A DNA stretch of 64,000 bases from Pseudoalteromonas phenolica (GTDB lineage Bacteria; Pseudomonadota; Gammaproteobacteria; Enterobacterales; Alteromonadaceae). The notes under the pieces were generated by a model. That model was not told where the DNA came from. It was given only the letters and a program-made list of their open reading frames with translations, and ran no database searches. The position numbers and the translations under genes are program-made. Below are positions 47,153 through 58,030 of the stretch, in pieces. Location: the NCBI RefSeq assembly GCF_005876835.1, contig NZ_PPSW01000014.1, positions 62,001 through 126,000 on the forward strand, given 5' to 3'. The stretch's first letter is position 1; each line of letters starts with the position of its first letter.

Positions 47153-49153
47153 TTAATACTCGTAATTACATTCTTTACTGACTTTATAGCGCTCGATTAA
47201 TTCATCCATATCGATTGCAGATCCCGCTATATTGGTTGCTGCTTTGGCTATTTCTTCTGCACCTGATACGTTTTCAGTGGCTTTTTGGTAAATATCAACG
47301 ATATTCTTACTTACCTCTTCAATCGCGTTACTTTGCTGTTGAGTGTTTGAAGAAACCGCTTCTGTTACCGCTTCAACCTGTTTTGCTTGTTCAACAATCG
47401 TCGCTAAAGCGAGCTTAATTTCTTCTGCTCTATTAGCTGCCTCTAATGCATTTTCTTTACCCTGGGTAATAATGCTTGATGCTTCTTTTGAGCTTGTTTG
47501 AAGCTCTGCCACTAAAGAGGATATTTCTTCAGTTGATTTTTGCGTTCGACTAGCTAGGTTTCTAACTTCATCAGCCACAACCGCAAAGCCTCTACCTTGC
47601 TCACCTGCTCTAGCTGCTTCAATAGCCGCATTAAGCGCCAATAAATTCGTTTGCTCTGCGATTTCTCGGATCATATCGACCATACTCGAAATGCTGCCTA
47701 CTCGTTCATTTAAGGTATCAACCGATTGTGCTGAGCGTGCCATATCATCTGATGCACTTTGTATTACATCAACCGCTTCACTAACAACTTTCTGGCCATT
47801 TAGAGATTCATTGGCAACCGTTTTCGCTGCCTGAGAGTTATCAGACATTGAGCTTGCGATAACTTGAATATTCGCGCTCATTTGTTCTGATGCTGAAGCA
47901 ATGGTTTGAATCCCCATTTGTTGCTCAACCAAATTTTCTTGGCTTTGACTAATGGCAACTGCAGTTTCATGAATAGACACAGTGATTTTTTTAGAAACTA
48001 AGCCTAGTTCAATTAAATCTTCTTCAAACTGCTTAGTCAGTGCATTGATTTTTTGTGCAGACTCGCCAAGTTCATCTGAGCTTAATACTTCAATCTCATC
48101 AGCCATATCGCGCTCTTTAATTGCAACTTCAATGCCTCTAGCTATTAATTCTGATTGTTGGTGCCTTAATCGAATCGATATAAACAGCGCTGCGGTAATG
48201 AGCAAGCCGACTATAAATATAGTAGCTTCTACAATGACTACCACAACAGCATCTTGTTGAATTCGAATAGCTGTTTTATCAACAATTGTTAATGCTTTCT
48301 CTTCTGCATCTTTTAAAGCATCTATTCTTCTTGTTGCAGCATCAAACCATACTTCCGGATCAAGATTAAAATCTGAGTTCTTTTGCTCCACTAGACTTCT
48401 AAAACGTTCTACTTCGGCAAATGAACTTTGATTTAATGCTGATTGCAAAACCGAATTTATTGCTTTGGGCGCGACTTCAAGCGCTTCGTTAAGATAGACT
48501 TTTTGCTGTGTTAATAACTCAACATGGCGTGCTTTTTGAGCGAAGTTAATTTGATTACTGGCAAAAACGTTTGCCAGTAACGCTCGCTCTATTCCTGAAG
48601 ACTCTTTCGCACTCGAAAAGTTATAAATAGCTGTTAGCTCTTTAGCGATAATCGGATCTTCACTTAAACGGGCCGCTTTTATAATAATGTGAAGACCTTT
48701 TGAATTAATTGAGGTGTAGTATTTTAATAAATCGGGTACTGATACAGATAAGCTATCTACTTTTCTGCGCATTGACTCTAGCTCAAAGAAAAGTGATTCA
48801 AACTCTTTAAGCTCTTTACGCATTTCTTTTGACAGCGCCCATTCTTCTTGTTCATTTTTCAATGTGTTCAATTTAACATTTGTATTCGAACGCAAAGCCT
48901 TTAAAGACTGAGCGAATTTAGCACCATTTAAAGCCACAAAACCAGCCGAAGCACCACGCTCTTTTTGCGTCTCATGAACAATACTCAAAACTGCGTGACT
49001 AAGGAAAGCATTGTACTCAGCGTCATAGGCATTATTCATTTTCTTGAATGCCATACTCATATCGTAAGTAATGATAGCGCCAAGCAAAATACAAGGTAAG
49101 AGAACAACTAAAGTGAGGTGACTTGAGATTTTTTTTGCTACTGCTAGAAACAT
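47153..49153 (-). CDS. Methyl-accepting chemotaxis protein with NIT sensor domain
   Basis: 666 residues. After an N-terminal helix, the periplasmic part (about 40-300) has [21 protein letters not shown], the pattern of NIT domains proposed to sense nitrate or nitrite. A second helix ([23 protein letters not shown]) leads to a HAMP-like region and the MCP signalling tip ([38 protein letters not shown]). It would signal to CheA to bias flagellar rotation. The ligand is inferred from the domain type only. Confidence 0.92.
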   Translation of the reverse strand: MFLAVAKKISSHLTLVVLLPCILLGAIITYDMSMAFKKMNNAYDAEYNAFLSHAVLSIVHETQKERGASAGFVALNGAKFAQSLKALRSNTNVKLNTLKNEQEEWALSKEMRKELKEFESLFFELESMRRKVDSLSVSVPDLLKYYTSINSKGLHIIIKAARLSEDPIIAKELTAIYNFSSAKESSGIERALLANVFASNQINFAQKARHVELLTQQKVYLNEALEVAPKAINSVLQSALNQSSFAEVERFRSLVEQKNSDFNLDPEVWFDAATRRIDALKDAEEKALTIVDKTAIRIQQDAVVVVIVEATIFIVGLLITAALFISIRLRHQQSELIARGIEVAIKERDMADEIEVLSSDELGESAQKINALTKQFEEDLIELGLVSKKITVSIHETAVAISQSQENLVEQQMGIQTIASASEQMSANIQVIASSMSDNSQAAKTVANESLNGQKVVSEAVDVIQSASDDMARSAQSVDTLNERVGSISSMVDMIREIAEQTNLLALNAAIEAARAGEQGRGFAVVADEVRNLASRTQKSTEEISSLVAELQTSSKEASSIITQGKENALEAANRAEEIKLALATIVEQAKQVEAVTEAVSSNTQQQSNAIEEVSKNIVDIYQKATENVSGAEEIAKAATNIAGSAIDMDELIERYKVSKECNYEY

Positions 49154-49401
49154 AGAGGCAACTTATTTTTTAATAAAAAGTTAACTGATTTAAAATATAG
49201 GACGTATCCAAACTATTTTGAAGCAATTATTCCTAATAAAATAATATTAGTGTTTAGTCGAGTAAAGCCTTTTACTTCATAAACTTAAAAATCTCAGAAA
49301 TTTCTTACTCATCCGCATAAATAATAGACAACATTTAAGAAAAAGGATCACTGCTAAGTTCAGACTGCTTTAAATTGTTCTAGCAAAACCTAAAGCTCAC
49401 A

Positions 49402-49932
49402 CTAATGATTATGAGTTTTACTATTGATGTAATCGGTAATTGAAAACAATACGCCTGATATCACAAACGTTAAGTGAATACCCACTTTCCAAGCAAGTTC
49501 TTCATTACTTAGAGACTCTGAACTAATAAAGACTTTTAATAGCTCTACGGCTGAGATGGCGACAATGGCACTGATCAACTTGATTTTTAGACCTGAGAAG
49601 CCAACTTTACCCATCCAAGCAGGTCTATCTCTATGGTTATCAATATCGAGTTTAGACACAAAATTCTCGTAACCGCTAAAAATGATGATCAATAACAGTC
49701 CTGCCAATAAAGCAGTATCGACTAAAGTTAGAATACCTACAAGCAAGTCATTATTAGCTGTATTGAATGCAGTGAGTGTCATTGCATACAGTTGCTTAAA
49801 GAATTTGATAAGTAGCAAAATTACTGCAAACAACAAGCCTAAAAAGAAAGGCGCCAGTAACCAGCGACCTTTGAAAAGGGTTGACTCTAAAACATGCTCA
49901 AGTTTATTACCAAACGACTTAGGTTCGTTCAT
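49402..49932 (-). CDS. UPF0114 (YqhA-like) inner-membrane protein
   Basis: About 176 residues with four membrane helices. The start LEHVLESTLFKGRWLLAPFFLGLLFAV, the central VDTALLAGLLLIIIFSGYENFVSKLD, and WMGKVGFSGLKIKLISAIVAISAVELLK are the typical UPF0114 segments. The function of the family is unknown. ATG at 49932 has AGG seven bases upstream and starts MNEPKSF; a codon five residues earlier is less likely. Confidence 0.88.
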   Translation of the reverse strand: MNEPKSFGNKLEHVLESTLFKGRWLLAPFFLGLLFAVILLLIKFFKQLYAMTLTAFNTANNDLLVGILTLVDTALLAGLLLIIIFSGYENFVSKLDIDNHRDRPAWMGKVGFSGLKIKLISAIVAISAVELLKVFISSESLSNEELAWKVGIHLTFVISGVLFSITDYINSKTHNH

Positions 49933-50018
49933 TATGTTACCTATCAAAGAATTTTCGGCATTCTAGTCTAACCACAACACCTGTTTCAAATAGTTAGACA
50001 AACAACTTATGTATTTAA

Positions 50019-51344
50019 CTATTTACTGCTTTGTTCACTAATACTAGGTTCAGCCTCTTTAAGCCTGTCATCGACCTTTGCTTCTCCATCACTTTCAACA
50101 ACCAACAATTGCTCATGAGCAATTTCTTCTTCGATTCGAGGGTCCATCGCTGCGGCAAGCGGCGAGCTAGTGACATCTGAATTACCCACCACATAATCAC
50201 TGGCTTCTGGCTGTTCAGCTTTTTGGCGAGCATTTATGAAAGTCAGTACACCAAACATCAATACGGTGAGTACTGCGATAGAAGCATATAAAGCCTTAGG
50301 GCCGAAAAAGGTCATAGATTTTGAAATGATCGCTGAACCAAAAGCGGCGCCTGCACCAAACACCATGAGGAGTGCAGATGATACACCAACACGGTCTTCA
50401 TCACTGATCCGTGAATTTGCAAGAGCTGATGATAGCGGATAAAGCGTAAACGCAAACAAACCAAAGGCAAAACTACAGGCCATCAAAACTGTCGGCTCAG
50501 ATGGTAATAAGCAAATTGCCAAACTGATCAGGCATAAAGCAACTGCATTGCTCCTTAATAAAATGCTCCTCGGTACTTTGTCTGAAATCACACCCATTGG
50601 CCATTGCGCCAAAAGGCCAGCAAATATGGTGAAAGACATAAATTTTGCGATGTCTGCAGAGCTAAAGCCTATACCACTGCCAAAAGTGGGCGCTAGTCCA
50701 TAAAAACTACCGTTAATAATGCCAGCAAAAAGTACCGCAGCGAGTGCTTGAGGTACTTTCTTAAAATAGTCGAATAAACTCACTTGAATGGGTTTGATGG
50801 GTTTAGGGTGAATACGCCGCGTGATTGCAATGGGAATAATACCCGCAGAAACCGCCATACAAACCAAGAATAAAGGTGCATAGCCCAACTCAGGAAAGCT
50901 TGATAATGCAAACTGACCAAGTACCATGCCCATATATGAAGTGATCATATAAAATGAAAACACTTTACCCCGCGACTCAGGCTCTGCTTGTTCATTAAGC
51001 CAGCTCTCTAACACCATGTAATTGGCCATCATGCCCAAACCAACACACAAGCGAAGAAATAACCATAGATAAACGTTATCGCTGACGCCATGCGCGGCAA
51101 CACAGGCGACAACTGCAGCAGTGCTCGCTGCGAAAGTACGAATATGACCAACCGATTTAATAAAGTGATAACCAAGCTTTGAGCCTAATAATAGACCCAA
51201 GTAATAACATGAGGTGAGTAAACCAATCCAAAAGGTCGAAACGTCTTTTTGACCTAAATAAAGCGCTAAATAAGTGGTTAATAAGCCAGTGCCACTAATT
51301 AAAAATAGATTAGTGAAATATAAAGAGATAAATGATTTCATCAT
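50019..51344 (-). CDS. MFS transporter (YcaD-like)
   Basis: A 441-residue major facilitator with twelve helices, starting FISLYFTNLFLISGTGLLTTYLALYLGQ, with the cytoplasmic loop GSKLGYHFIKSVGHIR and ENYMVLESWLNEQAEPESRGKVFSFYM-like helix-4 region (MVLESWLNEQAEPESRG). These match YcaD-type permeases of unknown substrate. A polar acidic tail of about 70 residues follows the last helix. No clear ribosome site is seen; the next ATG is the following codon. Confidence 0.85.
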   Translation of the reverse strand: MMKSFISLYFTNLFLISGTGLLTTYLALYLGQKDVSTFWIGLLTSCYYLGLLLGSKLGYHFIKSVGHIRTFAASTAAVVACVAAHGVSDNVYLWLFLRLCVGLGMMANYMVLESWLNEQAEPESRGKVFSFYMITSYMGMVLGQFALSSFPELGYAPLFLVCMAVSAGIIPIAITRRIHPKPIKPIQVSLFDYFKKVPQALAAVLFAGIINGSFYGLAPTFGSGIGFSSADIAKFMSFTIFAGLLAQWPMGVISDKVPRSILLRSNAVALCLISLAICLLPSEPTVLMACSFAFGLFAFTLYPLSSALANSRISDEDRVGVSSALLMVFGAGAAFGSAIISKSMTFFGPKALYASIAVLTVLMFGVLTFINARQKAEQPEASDYVVGNSDVTSSPLAAAMDPRIEEEIAHEQLLVVESDGEAKVDDRLKEAEPSISEQSSK

Positions 51345-51430
51345 AAAAGTTTACAGGCTTTTTTGTGATACTAGAGCAACTAATCAACTTTGCCAAGCAC
51401 TGCTATGAAATTATCTATTGAAGAGAAAAT

Positions 51431-51459
51431 AGCCGAACTACTTCTTGTTAAGTTCGGCT
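51431..51459 (-). terminator. Probable terminator after the sCache chemoreceptor
   Basis: A perfect 9-bp stem, AGCCGAACT with AGTTCGGCT, and an 11-base loop lie 13 bp past the stop; on the minus strand ATTTTC follows. The tract is weak. Confidence 0.6.
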
Positions 51460-51471
51460 TAAAAGGGGAAG

Positions 51472-53106
51472 TTAAACTTTAAATTTCGATACATGCGCTT
51501 TTAAGTCAACAGCCAACGCTTTAAGCTCTGAGCCCGCCGAAGCGATGTCTTTTGTTGCATCAACAGTTGAAGCGGTATGGTCACTGACTGTGATGATGCT
51601 GCGGTTAATTTCTTCAGCGACCGCAGACTGCTCTTCAGAAGCCGTTGCTATTTGCGTACTCATTTCATTAATAATCGCAATATCTTCTACAATTTCTTTT
51701 AATGCATGATCCGCATTTTGTGCTTGTTCAACAGTGCGCTCTGCATAAACCTGGCCTTCTTCCATCACCACAACCGCATCGTGAGAATACTTTTGCAGCT
51801 CTTCAATCATGCCTTGAATACTTTCTGTTGATTCTTTCGTTCTTTGTGCAAGTGCCCTAACTTCATCAGCCACTACCGCAAAGCCTCGCCCTTGCTCACC
51901 CGCTCTTGCTGCTTCAATTGCGGCATTGAGAGCAAGTAGATTCGTTTGCTCGGCAATGGCATTAATAACCGTGGTGACATTGCCAATTTCTTCACTCACT
52001 GAACCCAGTTTATGAATAACCGCCGCCGCTTTTTCAACTTCATTAGCCAAACCGCTGATTGCCTCAATGGCAATATTCAACAGCGCCATGCCCTCACCCG
52101 CTTCTTTATGGGCTTTATGTGCGGCATTGGCGGTGTTAACAACGTTGTGTGCGACTTCTGAAACCGTTGCGCTCATTTCATTCATGGCTGTAGCAGCTTG
52201 TTCGATTTCAATTTGCTGATTGGCCATTGCCTGTTTGGTGTCGTTAGCGACACTTTCTAGGCTATGAGTTGAAACATTCAATTGCTCAACAGAGGCATTA
52301 CTACTAAACGCAATATCCCTAAAGCTAGACACCATGTTGTTCAACCCCACGGCTATTTGAGTTAGTTCATCTTTACCTTGGGTATCCACAGCGAGCGTTA
52401 GGTCACCGGTCTCTTCAAGACGCTGAATGGTGCTACCTATTCTGTCTAATGGGCTGATAATACTGCGTAAAACATTAACGGTGATAATGATTGAAATGAT
52501 GGCAATGATGACAATGAGCACCACCATGGTCGAGACTTCTTGCCAGTATGTCACCTGCACATCATCAATGTAAATACCTGTGGCAATCACCCATCCCCAT
52601 GGAGAAAACTGTTTTGCATAAGAGACTTTATCAATCGGCGTCGAATTCGGTGTTTTTGGCCACATGTATTGCACAGAGCCTTCACCAAAGCGCGTCGCTG
52701 CACTCACAATTTCTCGAATAAAGTACACACCATTGGGATCTTTCAAGCTCGCAGAGTTAGTACCATTTAAACTAGGTTTTATCGGGTGCATCAGCATGGT
52801 GTGCTGCGCATCTAAAATAAACAAGTACTCGTCATCAGCGTAACGCATTGCTTCAATAACTTGCTTGGCTTCAGTTTGCGCTTGCTCAAGCGTCATCTTT
52901 GAACTTGCCACTTGCTCTGCATAAAAACTTACTATGCCATGAGCAGTTTCAACAATGTGCTGAGTTTCAAGCTGTTTAGACTGCTTTAATTCACTGTATA
53001 GCGAATTAAGCATTAAAAAAGTAATGACTAGAATAACGGCAAAACAAGCGCTAACTTGCGCCCACAATCGCGTTTTAACAGAGAGCTGCCTGAGTGTTGT
53101 TTCCAT
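51472..53106 (-). CDS. Methyl-accepting chemotaxis protein with single Cache sensor
   Basis: 544 residues: an N-terminal helix, a periplasmic sCache_2 domain (about 40-185; [37 protein letters not shown]), a second helix, HAMP ([21 protein letters not shown]), and the signalling domain with [21 protein letters not shown] and [19 protein letters not shown]. sCache_2 receptors often bind small organic acids. It is not close in sensor sequence to the NIT receptor 4 kb away, so the two serve different signals. Confidence 0.93.
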   Translation of the reverse strand: METTLRQLSVKTRLWAQVSACFAVILVITFLMLNSLYSELKQSKQLETQHIVETAHGIVSFYAEQVASSKMTLEQAQTEAKQVIEAMRYADDEYLFILDAQHTMLMHPIKPSLNGTNSASLKDPNGVYFIREIVSAATRFGEGSVQYMWPKTPNSTPIDKVSYAKQFSPWGWVIATGIYIDDVQVTYWQEVSTMVVLIVIIAIISIIITVNVLRSIISPLDRIGSTIQRLEETGDLTLAVDTQGKDELTQIAVGLNNMVSSFRDIAFSSNASVEQLNVSTHSLESVANDTKQAMANQQIEIEQAATAMNEMSATVSEVAHNVVNTANAAHKAHKEAGEGMALLNIAIEAISGLANEVEKAAAVIHKLGSVSEEIGNVTTVINAIAEQTNLLALNAAIEAARAGEQGRGFAVVADEVRALAQRTKESTESIQGMIEELQKYSHDAVVVMEEGQVYAERTVEQAQNADHALKEIVEDIAIINEMSTQIATASEEQSAVAEEINRSIITVSDHTASTVDATKDIASAGSELKALAVDLKAHVSKFKV

Positions 53107-53227
53107 GATTTTCCTTAAGCATTAATCCTTGAGCTTGAAATTTACTCTTCAGGAATGTTTTCGACACAAAAACTAAGCTAGCAGCTATTGGATTGCTCCG
53201 ACAAGGGTGATCAGCCCTTCTTTTGAT

Positions 53228-54040
53228 TTATGACAAATTTTGCTTTTCATCGACTGTAATTGAACCCGATAAGTAATGCACAGCCTGCCCTCGTAGCTTC
53301 ACTCTTTCGCCTTCAATCTCACACAATAGCTCACCGCCTCGCTTCGATGCCTGATAGGCTTTCAACTCTGTTTTATTCAGCCTTTGAGACCAGTAAGGTG
53401 CTAACCCCGTGTGGATAGAGCCCGTTACCGGATCTTCATCTCCGCCATTCGCAGGCCAAAAATAACGGGATACAAAATCATATTTTTTGCCTGGTGCAGT
53501 CACAACCACATCAAACGGTGCCAATTGTTTAAGCTGTTCAGTACTTTGTTCTAGAATTCTAACTTCGTGCTCAGTGTTATAAACAGCAAAGTAGGCTTGC
53601 TGGTTTTTTAGTACCTGTTGAGGCTTTATCGATAAACCAGCAATGAGCGCTTCTGGTATATCTTGAATGGCTTCTGGTGTGAAACTCGGAAAATCCATTT
53701 CAATATAACCATTATCTAACTTGTTGATAAGCATAGACCCTACCGCTGGCGCGCTAAGTGTTACCTGCTGAAAAGTTGGATTCTGACTAAACAGCACAAA
53801 CGCTGATGCTAAAGTTGCGTGACCACAAAATGCAATTTCGGTCAGTGGAGAAAACCAACGAATATCATAAACACCCGTTTCAACAGGCACTAGAAATGCA
53901 GTTTCAGATAAGTTATTTTCTGCAGCGATGGCCTCCATTAAGCTTTCGTTTAAACAAGTGTTTGTGATGATCACTGCCGCTGAATTGCCACCAAACTGAG
54001 TGGATGTAAAAGCATCCACAACGTCGATATTTAACTTCAT
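53228..54040 (-). CDS. PhzF family isomerase/epimerase
   Basis: About 270 residues of the PhzF/DapF-like fold: VVDAFTSTQFGGNSAAVI at the start, AAENNLSETAFLVP with the catalytic Glu, WFSPLTEIAFCGHATLAS, and DEDPVTGSIHTGLAPYW near residue 210. The family isomerises small metabolites; the substrate here is unknown and no phenazine genes are near. ATG at 54040 has TGGA just upstream; a GTG four codons earlier is also in frame. Confidence 0.9.
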   Translation of the reverse strand: MKLNIDVVDAFTSTQFGGNSAAVIITNTCLNESLMEAIAAENNLSETAFLVPVETGVYDIRWFSPLTEIAFCGHATLASAFVLFSQNPTFQQVTLSAPAVGSMLINKLDNGYIEMDFPSFTPEAIQDIPEALIAGLSIKPQQVLKNQQAYFAVYNTEHEVRILEQSTEQLKQLAPFDVVVTAPGKKYDFVSRYFWPANGGDEDPVTGSIHTGLAPYWSQRLNKTELKAYQASKRGGELLCEIEGERVKLRGQAVHYLSGSITVDEKQNLS

Positions 54041-54348
54041 AATTCCACTCACTTTATTTTTAATTACCTAGAAACTAGCTGAGATTGAAAGGCAAGTGAA
54101 GTGATTAAGTGTTATGCATACAGTTTTGATGGTTATGAGTAATTAAAAGAAAATAAGCGGGCAAAACTGCGAAGGGTGCAAGTAAAGGGGACTGCCCGCT
54201 TGAAGAGCGTTGTTAAATAACAACTATGGAACTAAGTACGTTAATGTTCATTTAGTTACTTAAGTTACAAGTAACTGACTTAATGAGCGGTAAATGACTC
54301 TGTAAAATCAAATTCAATATACTCACTTATTCCTGACTGCAAACTGAA
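54041..54348. other. Gap between the MlaC-like and PhzF genes
   Basis: 308 bases without a gene. It holds a long-loop stem AAGCGGGCA/TGCCCGCTT (54155-54163 with 54193-54201) and a palindrome GTTACTT/AAGTAAC (54255-54261 with 54269-54275). Neither has a clear U-run on the minus strand; they may be a terminator of the MlaC-like gene or operator sites. Confidence 0.4.
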
Positions 54349-54969
54349 TTAGCTCTTAGCAATCAATTCATTAGTTACTTTATCTATACCCACTTCACTA
54401 ATGCGAGACACAATTTCTTTCTGCTTTGCATTCAACAGTGAAATACTTTCCGCAACTAAGTCATAAACTTGCCATTCGCCTTTCTTGTTTTTTCTGAATT
54501 TAAATACAATGTCGATACTCGGAGCGCCTGGCTCAACAATCTCAGACTTAACTGAGGCAAACTTACTTTTGCTGTCTAAAACTGGTTCAATAAAGCGGAC
54601 TTCTTGGCCTTTGTAACTCATTAACACATTGGCATACGTGCCCGTCAGATATTCTTCAACCGCATCTATAAAACTCACCGCTTGCTCACGTTTTACTTCT
54701 CTGACGTGTTTGCCAAGCAGCTTAAAAGAAACAAATTTAATGTCGATATGCGGCATCAGTTGTGCACCGACTAGCTTTTTAAGCTCAATACGTTTTGTGT
54801 CTTCGTCTAAATCTTTCAACTTACCAATATCAATAAACAGCTGATCACCAACTGATTTAATTAATGTGTATGGTGTCTCGGTATTTGCTTGTTTAGAGCC
54901 CGCGCCAGCACTGTACGCGCTGAATAGAATTAATACCGAAAAAAATAAATACTGTATTGCAGTTTTCAT
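54349..54969 (-). CDS. MlaC/Ttg2D-like periplasmic lipid-binding protein
   Basis: About 206 residues with signal peptide TAIQYLFFSVLILFSAYSAGA. The body is MlaC-like: TPYTLIKSVGDQLFIDIGKLK, then LVGAQLMPHIDIKFVSFKLLGKHVREVKREQAVSFIDAVEEYLTGTYANVLMSY and GEWQVYDLVAESISLLNAKQKEIVSRI. MlaC shuttles phospholipids between outer and inner membrane. It is a stand-alone copy without mlaDEFB, so it may be an accessory paralogue. ATG at 54969 has GGGG eight bases before it; the upstream in-frame codons lie before the signal peptide and are unlikely. Confidence 0.82.
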   Translation of the reverse strand: MKTAIQYLFFSVLILFSAYSAGAGSKQANTETPYTLIKSVGDQLFIDIGKLKDLDEDTKRIELKKLVGAQLMPHIDIKFVSFKLLGKHVREVKREQAVSFIDAVEEYLTGTYANVLMSYKGQEVRFIEPVLDSKSKFASVKSEIVEPGAPSIDIVFKFRKNKKGEWQVYDLVAESISLLNAKQKEIVSRISEVGIDKVTNELIAKS

Positions 54970-55203
54970 AATGTGTCCCCGTTTAGTTAGTGAGTGCATG
55001 ATACGAGTTTGTTTAATGATTAAAAAGACACACTTTTGCACTCTTTTGTTGCCAAAAATGCACACAAATAAAAAGTCTATATATTTCAATTAGTTTTACT
55101 TTTGTTTCATTTTCAGCATCAATATCGTGCACATTTGTTTGCATATAAACACAAATAGCTTTGTGAAAATACGCTCATTGAAATGATGAGGTTCACATTA
55201 ACT

Positions 55204-55746
55204 ATGAATTTACTGCGTTTATTGGCGCTCGCCTTCTTCTTAACATTTACTTCAACAGCATTTGCAGATAACAAACACGGTTATGCTATTCACTATATTC
55301 ATGGTGAAGGAGACGTAGATGGGATCAAGCTTGCTTATCAGTATCACCCAGAAAATTTGCTGCCTGAAGCTTGGAAAAACTTTGACTTACACTTTGAGAC
55401 CAGCGTTAACTTATGGAACTATTCAGCTGATGGCAGAGGTTCAAAAAGCAAACACGATACTAACTTTGTTCTGGCTCTTACGCCTGTATTCAAATACCCG
55501 CTTACAATTTGGTATGAAAAACCCCTTTATTTAGAGCTAGGGATAGGATTAGCACTACTAGACGACACACATTTTGCTGGTAAAAACGTCAGCACACATT
55601 ATCAATTTGAAGACAGACTCGGACTGGTTTATGACTTAGAAGATGCCAAAGTGGCCGTAAGATATATGCATTACTCAAATGCAGGGTTCAAAAGCCCAAA
55701 TCCAGGACTCGATTTTATTTCACTCTCGTATTCCAGCTATTTTTGA
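55204..55746 (+). CDS. Lipid A 3-O-deacylase PagL-like
   Basis: About 180 residues: signal peptide NLLRLLALAFFLTFTSTAFA, then an 8-strand barrel type sequence with a terminal aromatic residue (SYSSYF). The PagL active-site pair is visible as His and Ser in RYMHYSNAGFKSPNPGLD. In Pseudomonas aeruginosa PagL the third residue is Glu 14 positions after the His; here that position is Asp. PagL removes the 3-linked acyl chain of lipid A in the outer membrane. The ATG at 55204 has GAGG 12 bases upstream; ATGs at 55183 and 55186 are in frame. A hairpin terminator follows. Confidence 0.82.
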   Translation: MNLLRLLALAFFLTFTSTAFADNKHGYAIHYIHGEGDVDGIKLAYQYHPENLLPEAWKNFDLHFETSVNLWNYSADGRGSKSKHDTNFVLALTPVFKYPLTIWYEKPLYLELGIGLALLDDTHFAGKNVSTHYQFEDRLGLVYDLEDAKVAVRYMHYSNAGFKSPNPGLDFISLSYSSYF

Positions 55747-55766
55747 TTTTCCCCAAAAAGCTGTTG

Positions 55767-55801
55767 AAGGGTTGCGTGGCTTGACCGCTCAACCCTTTTT
55801 A
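55767..55801 (+). terminator. Rho-independent terminator of the pagL-like gene
   Basis: Arms AAGGGTTG (55767-55774) and CAACCCTT (55790-55797) are followed by a T-run on the plus strand, 20 bp past the stop. Confidence 0.82.
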
Positions 55802-55815
55802 ATAATGACCTTAAC

Positions 55816-56817
55816 TTATCTAATTTTGATAATCGGTCGCTTTGTACAAGTTTGAGTTAACAACATAGATAAGACGTCGCGCACTGCGGCTACCTCGAAA
55901 TCAATAATATTTAGTTCAGGCGCCTGAATGCGTTTTTGTGCTACGTCTTGTAACAGCTGCTCACCCATAAAACGCAAATGCTGCTGCGCACATAAACTAT
56001 TTGAAAGCCAAGCACCTGACACTGAAACCACCCCAATATTCGGCGCTTTCTCAAATAACAACTGCTCTGGAATAGTACTAAAGCCATTTAGACACGCAAT
56101 ACGACCACAAAAACGCAGATGCTGTAAATCTTCTAAGAAAGTTTCTCCGCCTTGGGTATTAATGATGCAGTCAAATCCCGCATTGCCAATTTCTCTTTTA
56201 ATTTGCTCGCAAACACCTTCTTGCTCACAATCAAACGCTAAATCAGCCCCCAACTTTTCAAGACGCTTCTGATGAGGCTTTTGAGCAAATGCATACACTT
56301 GCGCGCCTTGCTGTTTGGCATATTGAATCGCGAAGTGGGCAACCGCGCCCTGAGCACTGTTGATCAGTAAGGATTCACCTGATTGCAACTGCAGTTTGTT
56401 CAAGGCAATAAGTGCCGCCATACCAGCATTGGGTAAAGATACAGCAACGTCACTAGGTACTGCATCAGGGATCACAGAAACACTGTGGCTAGGCACCACT
56501 GCATATTCTTTTAACATGCCATGTTGAGATAGACAGGCGTTAAATAACACGCGCGAACCTTTGTTCGGAAAAACGCCCTTTGGCGCGTCAACCACAGTAC
56601 CCACGGCATCGAGTCCCAAGACATGCGGGTATTGCCATTGTGAAAAGCCTGTCTGTGCTAATCGCGCGTCAACATGATTCAAAGCAACATAATCGATGGC
56701 CACCAGCAATTCATTTGCACCCAACTGTGGTACTTGACGTTCAGCACATTGCAAGTCGAAAGCCTCTCCGGCCTGAACGAGTTCTATGACTTTCATTGAA
56801 TTGTTAACTGCAGACAT
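55816..56817 (-). CDS. Zinc-independent quinone oxidoreductase / MDR-family alcohol dehydrogenase
   Basis: About 334 residues of the medium-chain dehydrogenase family: GroES-like N-domain (ELLVAIDYVALNHVDARLAQTG, VLGLDAVGTVV), then a Rossmann domain with LLINSAQGAVAHFAIQYAKQQGAQV. No zinc-binding cysteines are present, so it resembles quinone reductases such as QorA. The ATG at 56817 has AGGA six bases upstream; ATGs at 56856 and 56796 are alternatives. It is divergent from the LysR gene by about 250 bp, which probably regulates it. Confidence 0.87.
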   Translation of the reverse strand: MSAVNNSMKVIELVQAGEAFDLQCAERQVPQLGANELLVAIDYVALNHVDARLAQTGFSQWQYPHVLGLDAVGTVVDAPKGVFPNKGSRVLFNACLSQHGMLKEYAVVPSHSVSVIPDAVPSDVAVSLPNAGMAALIALNKLQLQSGESLLINSAQGAVAHFAIQYAKQQGAQVYAFAQKPHQKRLEKLGADLAFDCEQEGVCEQIKREIGNAGFDCIINTQGGETFLEDLQHLRFCGRIACLNGFSTIPEQLLFEKAPNIGVVSVSGAWLSNSLCAQQHLRFMGEQLLQDVAQKRIQAPELNIIDFEVAAVRDVLSMLLTQTCTKRPIIKIR

Positions 56818-57070
56818 ACATTTCCTGTCATTAAAAGAATCAGTTTGTGATATCAAAACACGCCAATTATTGCAAAATAATTGCTAATTTGTCGCTTTTT
56901 GTTATTAAAACACGTCAATTCAAGTTCAACAACCTCACCGCGACAATTGTCAACATAAGGTAATGAAACCATTAAATTTATAATTTATGCTTTATTTGTA
57001 GATTATTAATCTAGTTTTACGCTTTCATTGGTGCCAAACTATCATCAATATTGATTTTTAGGATCGCACC

Positions 57071-58018
57071 GTGGATACAACCAGTCGTTTGATCATGTTG
57101 CTTGAAGTTGTTGAGCAAGGTTCATTTTCAAAAGCTGCCGAGCTTAGAAACATTGATCGCTCTGTTATTTCAAAGCAAGTGAGTAAATTAGAAGAAGATT
57201 TAGGTGTTCGTTTATTAAACCGAACAACTCGTTCTTTTTCTTTGACTGCAGCCGGTGCTGAAATGGTAAAAAAAGCCGCAGAACTTAGATTGTTGCTTCA
57301 AGATACAGTGCAACTAGCTGAAAACTACCACCAAGAGCCTCGCGGTTTGCTACGAATTACGGCGTCGAGTTACATTGGTAAGTTTTATCTCATGCCTGTC
57401 ATCAATGACTTTCAAAAGCGCTTTCCACAAGTCACCATAGATTTAAGACACGACGACAGAGTCGTAGACATGGTGTCTGAAGGCTTTGATTTAGCGTTTC
57501 GAATTGGTGAACCTCGCGACTCTTCGCTTATAGCACGTAAAATTGCTCGTAATCGTATGCTTATTCTAGCCACTAAACAGTTTTTAGAAATTTATGGTGA
57601 ACCAAAAACCATGGCTGATTTAGAAGAACTACCTGCTGCAGCCTATTCGAGTTCACATATCCGCTTTGAATCTATCAGTTACATAGATGAAAAAGGTGAA
57701 CCACAAGAGCAACCAATTAACCCTGTGTTCAAATCGAACGACGGTGAAGCATTAGTTGAAAAAGTGCTTTCACATAATGCCTTTATGACTGCCCCCGCTT
57801 TCTTTTTCGCAAAGCCCATGGAAGAAAGTAACTTAGTACCAATTTTGACCGACGTGAATTTGCCTGATTACAGTGCCATGTATGCCGTGTATCCCCATCG
57901 AGACTTACCTGTCAGGACGCGATTATTTTTAGACGCCGCAAGACATTACATTGGTGATAAAACACCTATTTGGGAAAGAAACATTCCAAATATAGAGCGC
58001 CTTTATCAACAGAAATAA
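57071..58018 (+). CDS. LysR family transcriptional regulator
   Basis: 315 residues. The N-terminal winged helix reads LLEVVEQGSFSKAAELRNIDRSVISKQVSKLEEDLGVRLLNRTTRSFSLTAAG; an effector domain follows (LLRITASSYIGKFYLMPVINDFQKRFPQVTIDL, VSEGFDLAFRIGE). The start is GTG with AGGATC seven bases upstream. It is divergent from the MDR oxidoreductase, the usual LysR target layout. The inducer is unknown. Confidence 0.93.
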   Translation: MDTTSRLIMLLEVVEQGSFSKAAELRNIDRSVISKQVSKLEEDLGVRLLNRTTRSFSLTAAGAEMVKKAAELRLLLQDTVQLAENYHQEPRGLLRITASSYIGKFYLMPVINDFQKRFPQVTIDLRHDDRVVDMVSEGFDLAFRIGEPRDSSLIARKIARNRMLILATKQFLEIYGEPKTMADLEELPAAAYSSSHIRFESISYIDEKGEPQEQPINPVFKSNDGEALVEKVLSHNAFMTAPAFFFAKPMEESNLVPILTDVNLPDYSAMYAVYPHRDLPVRTRLFLDAARHYIGDKTPIWERNIPNIERLYQQK

Positions 58019-58030
58019 CCTCAAAGTTTG

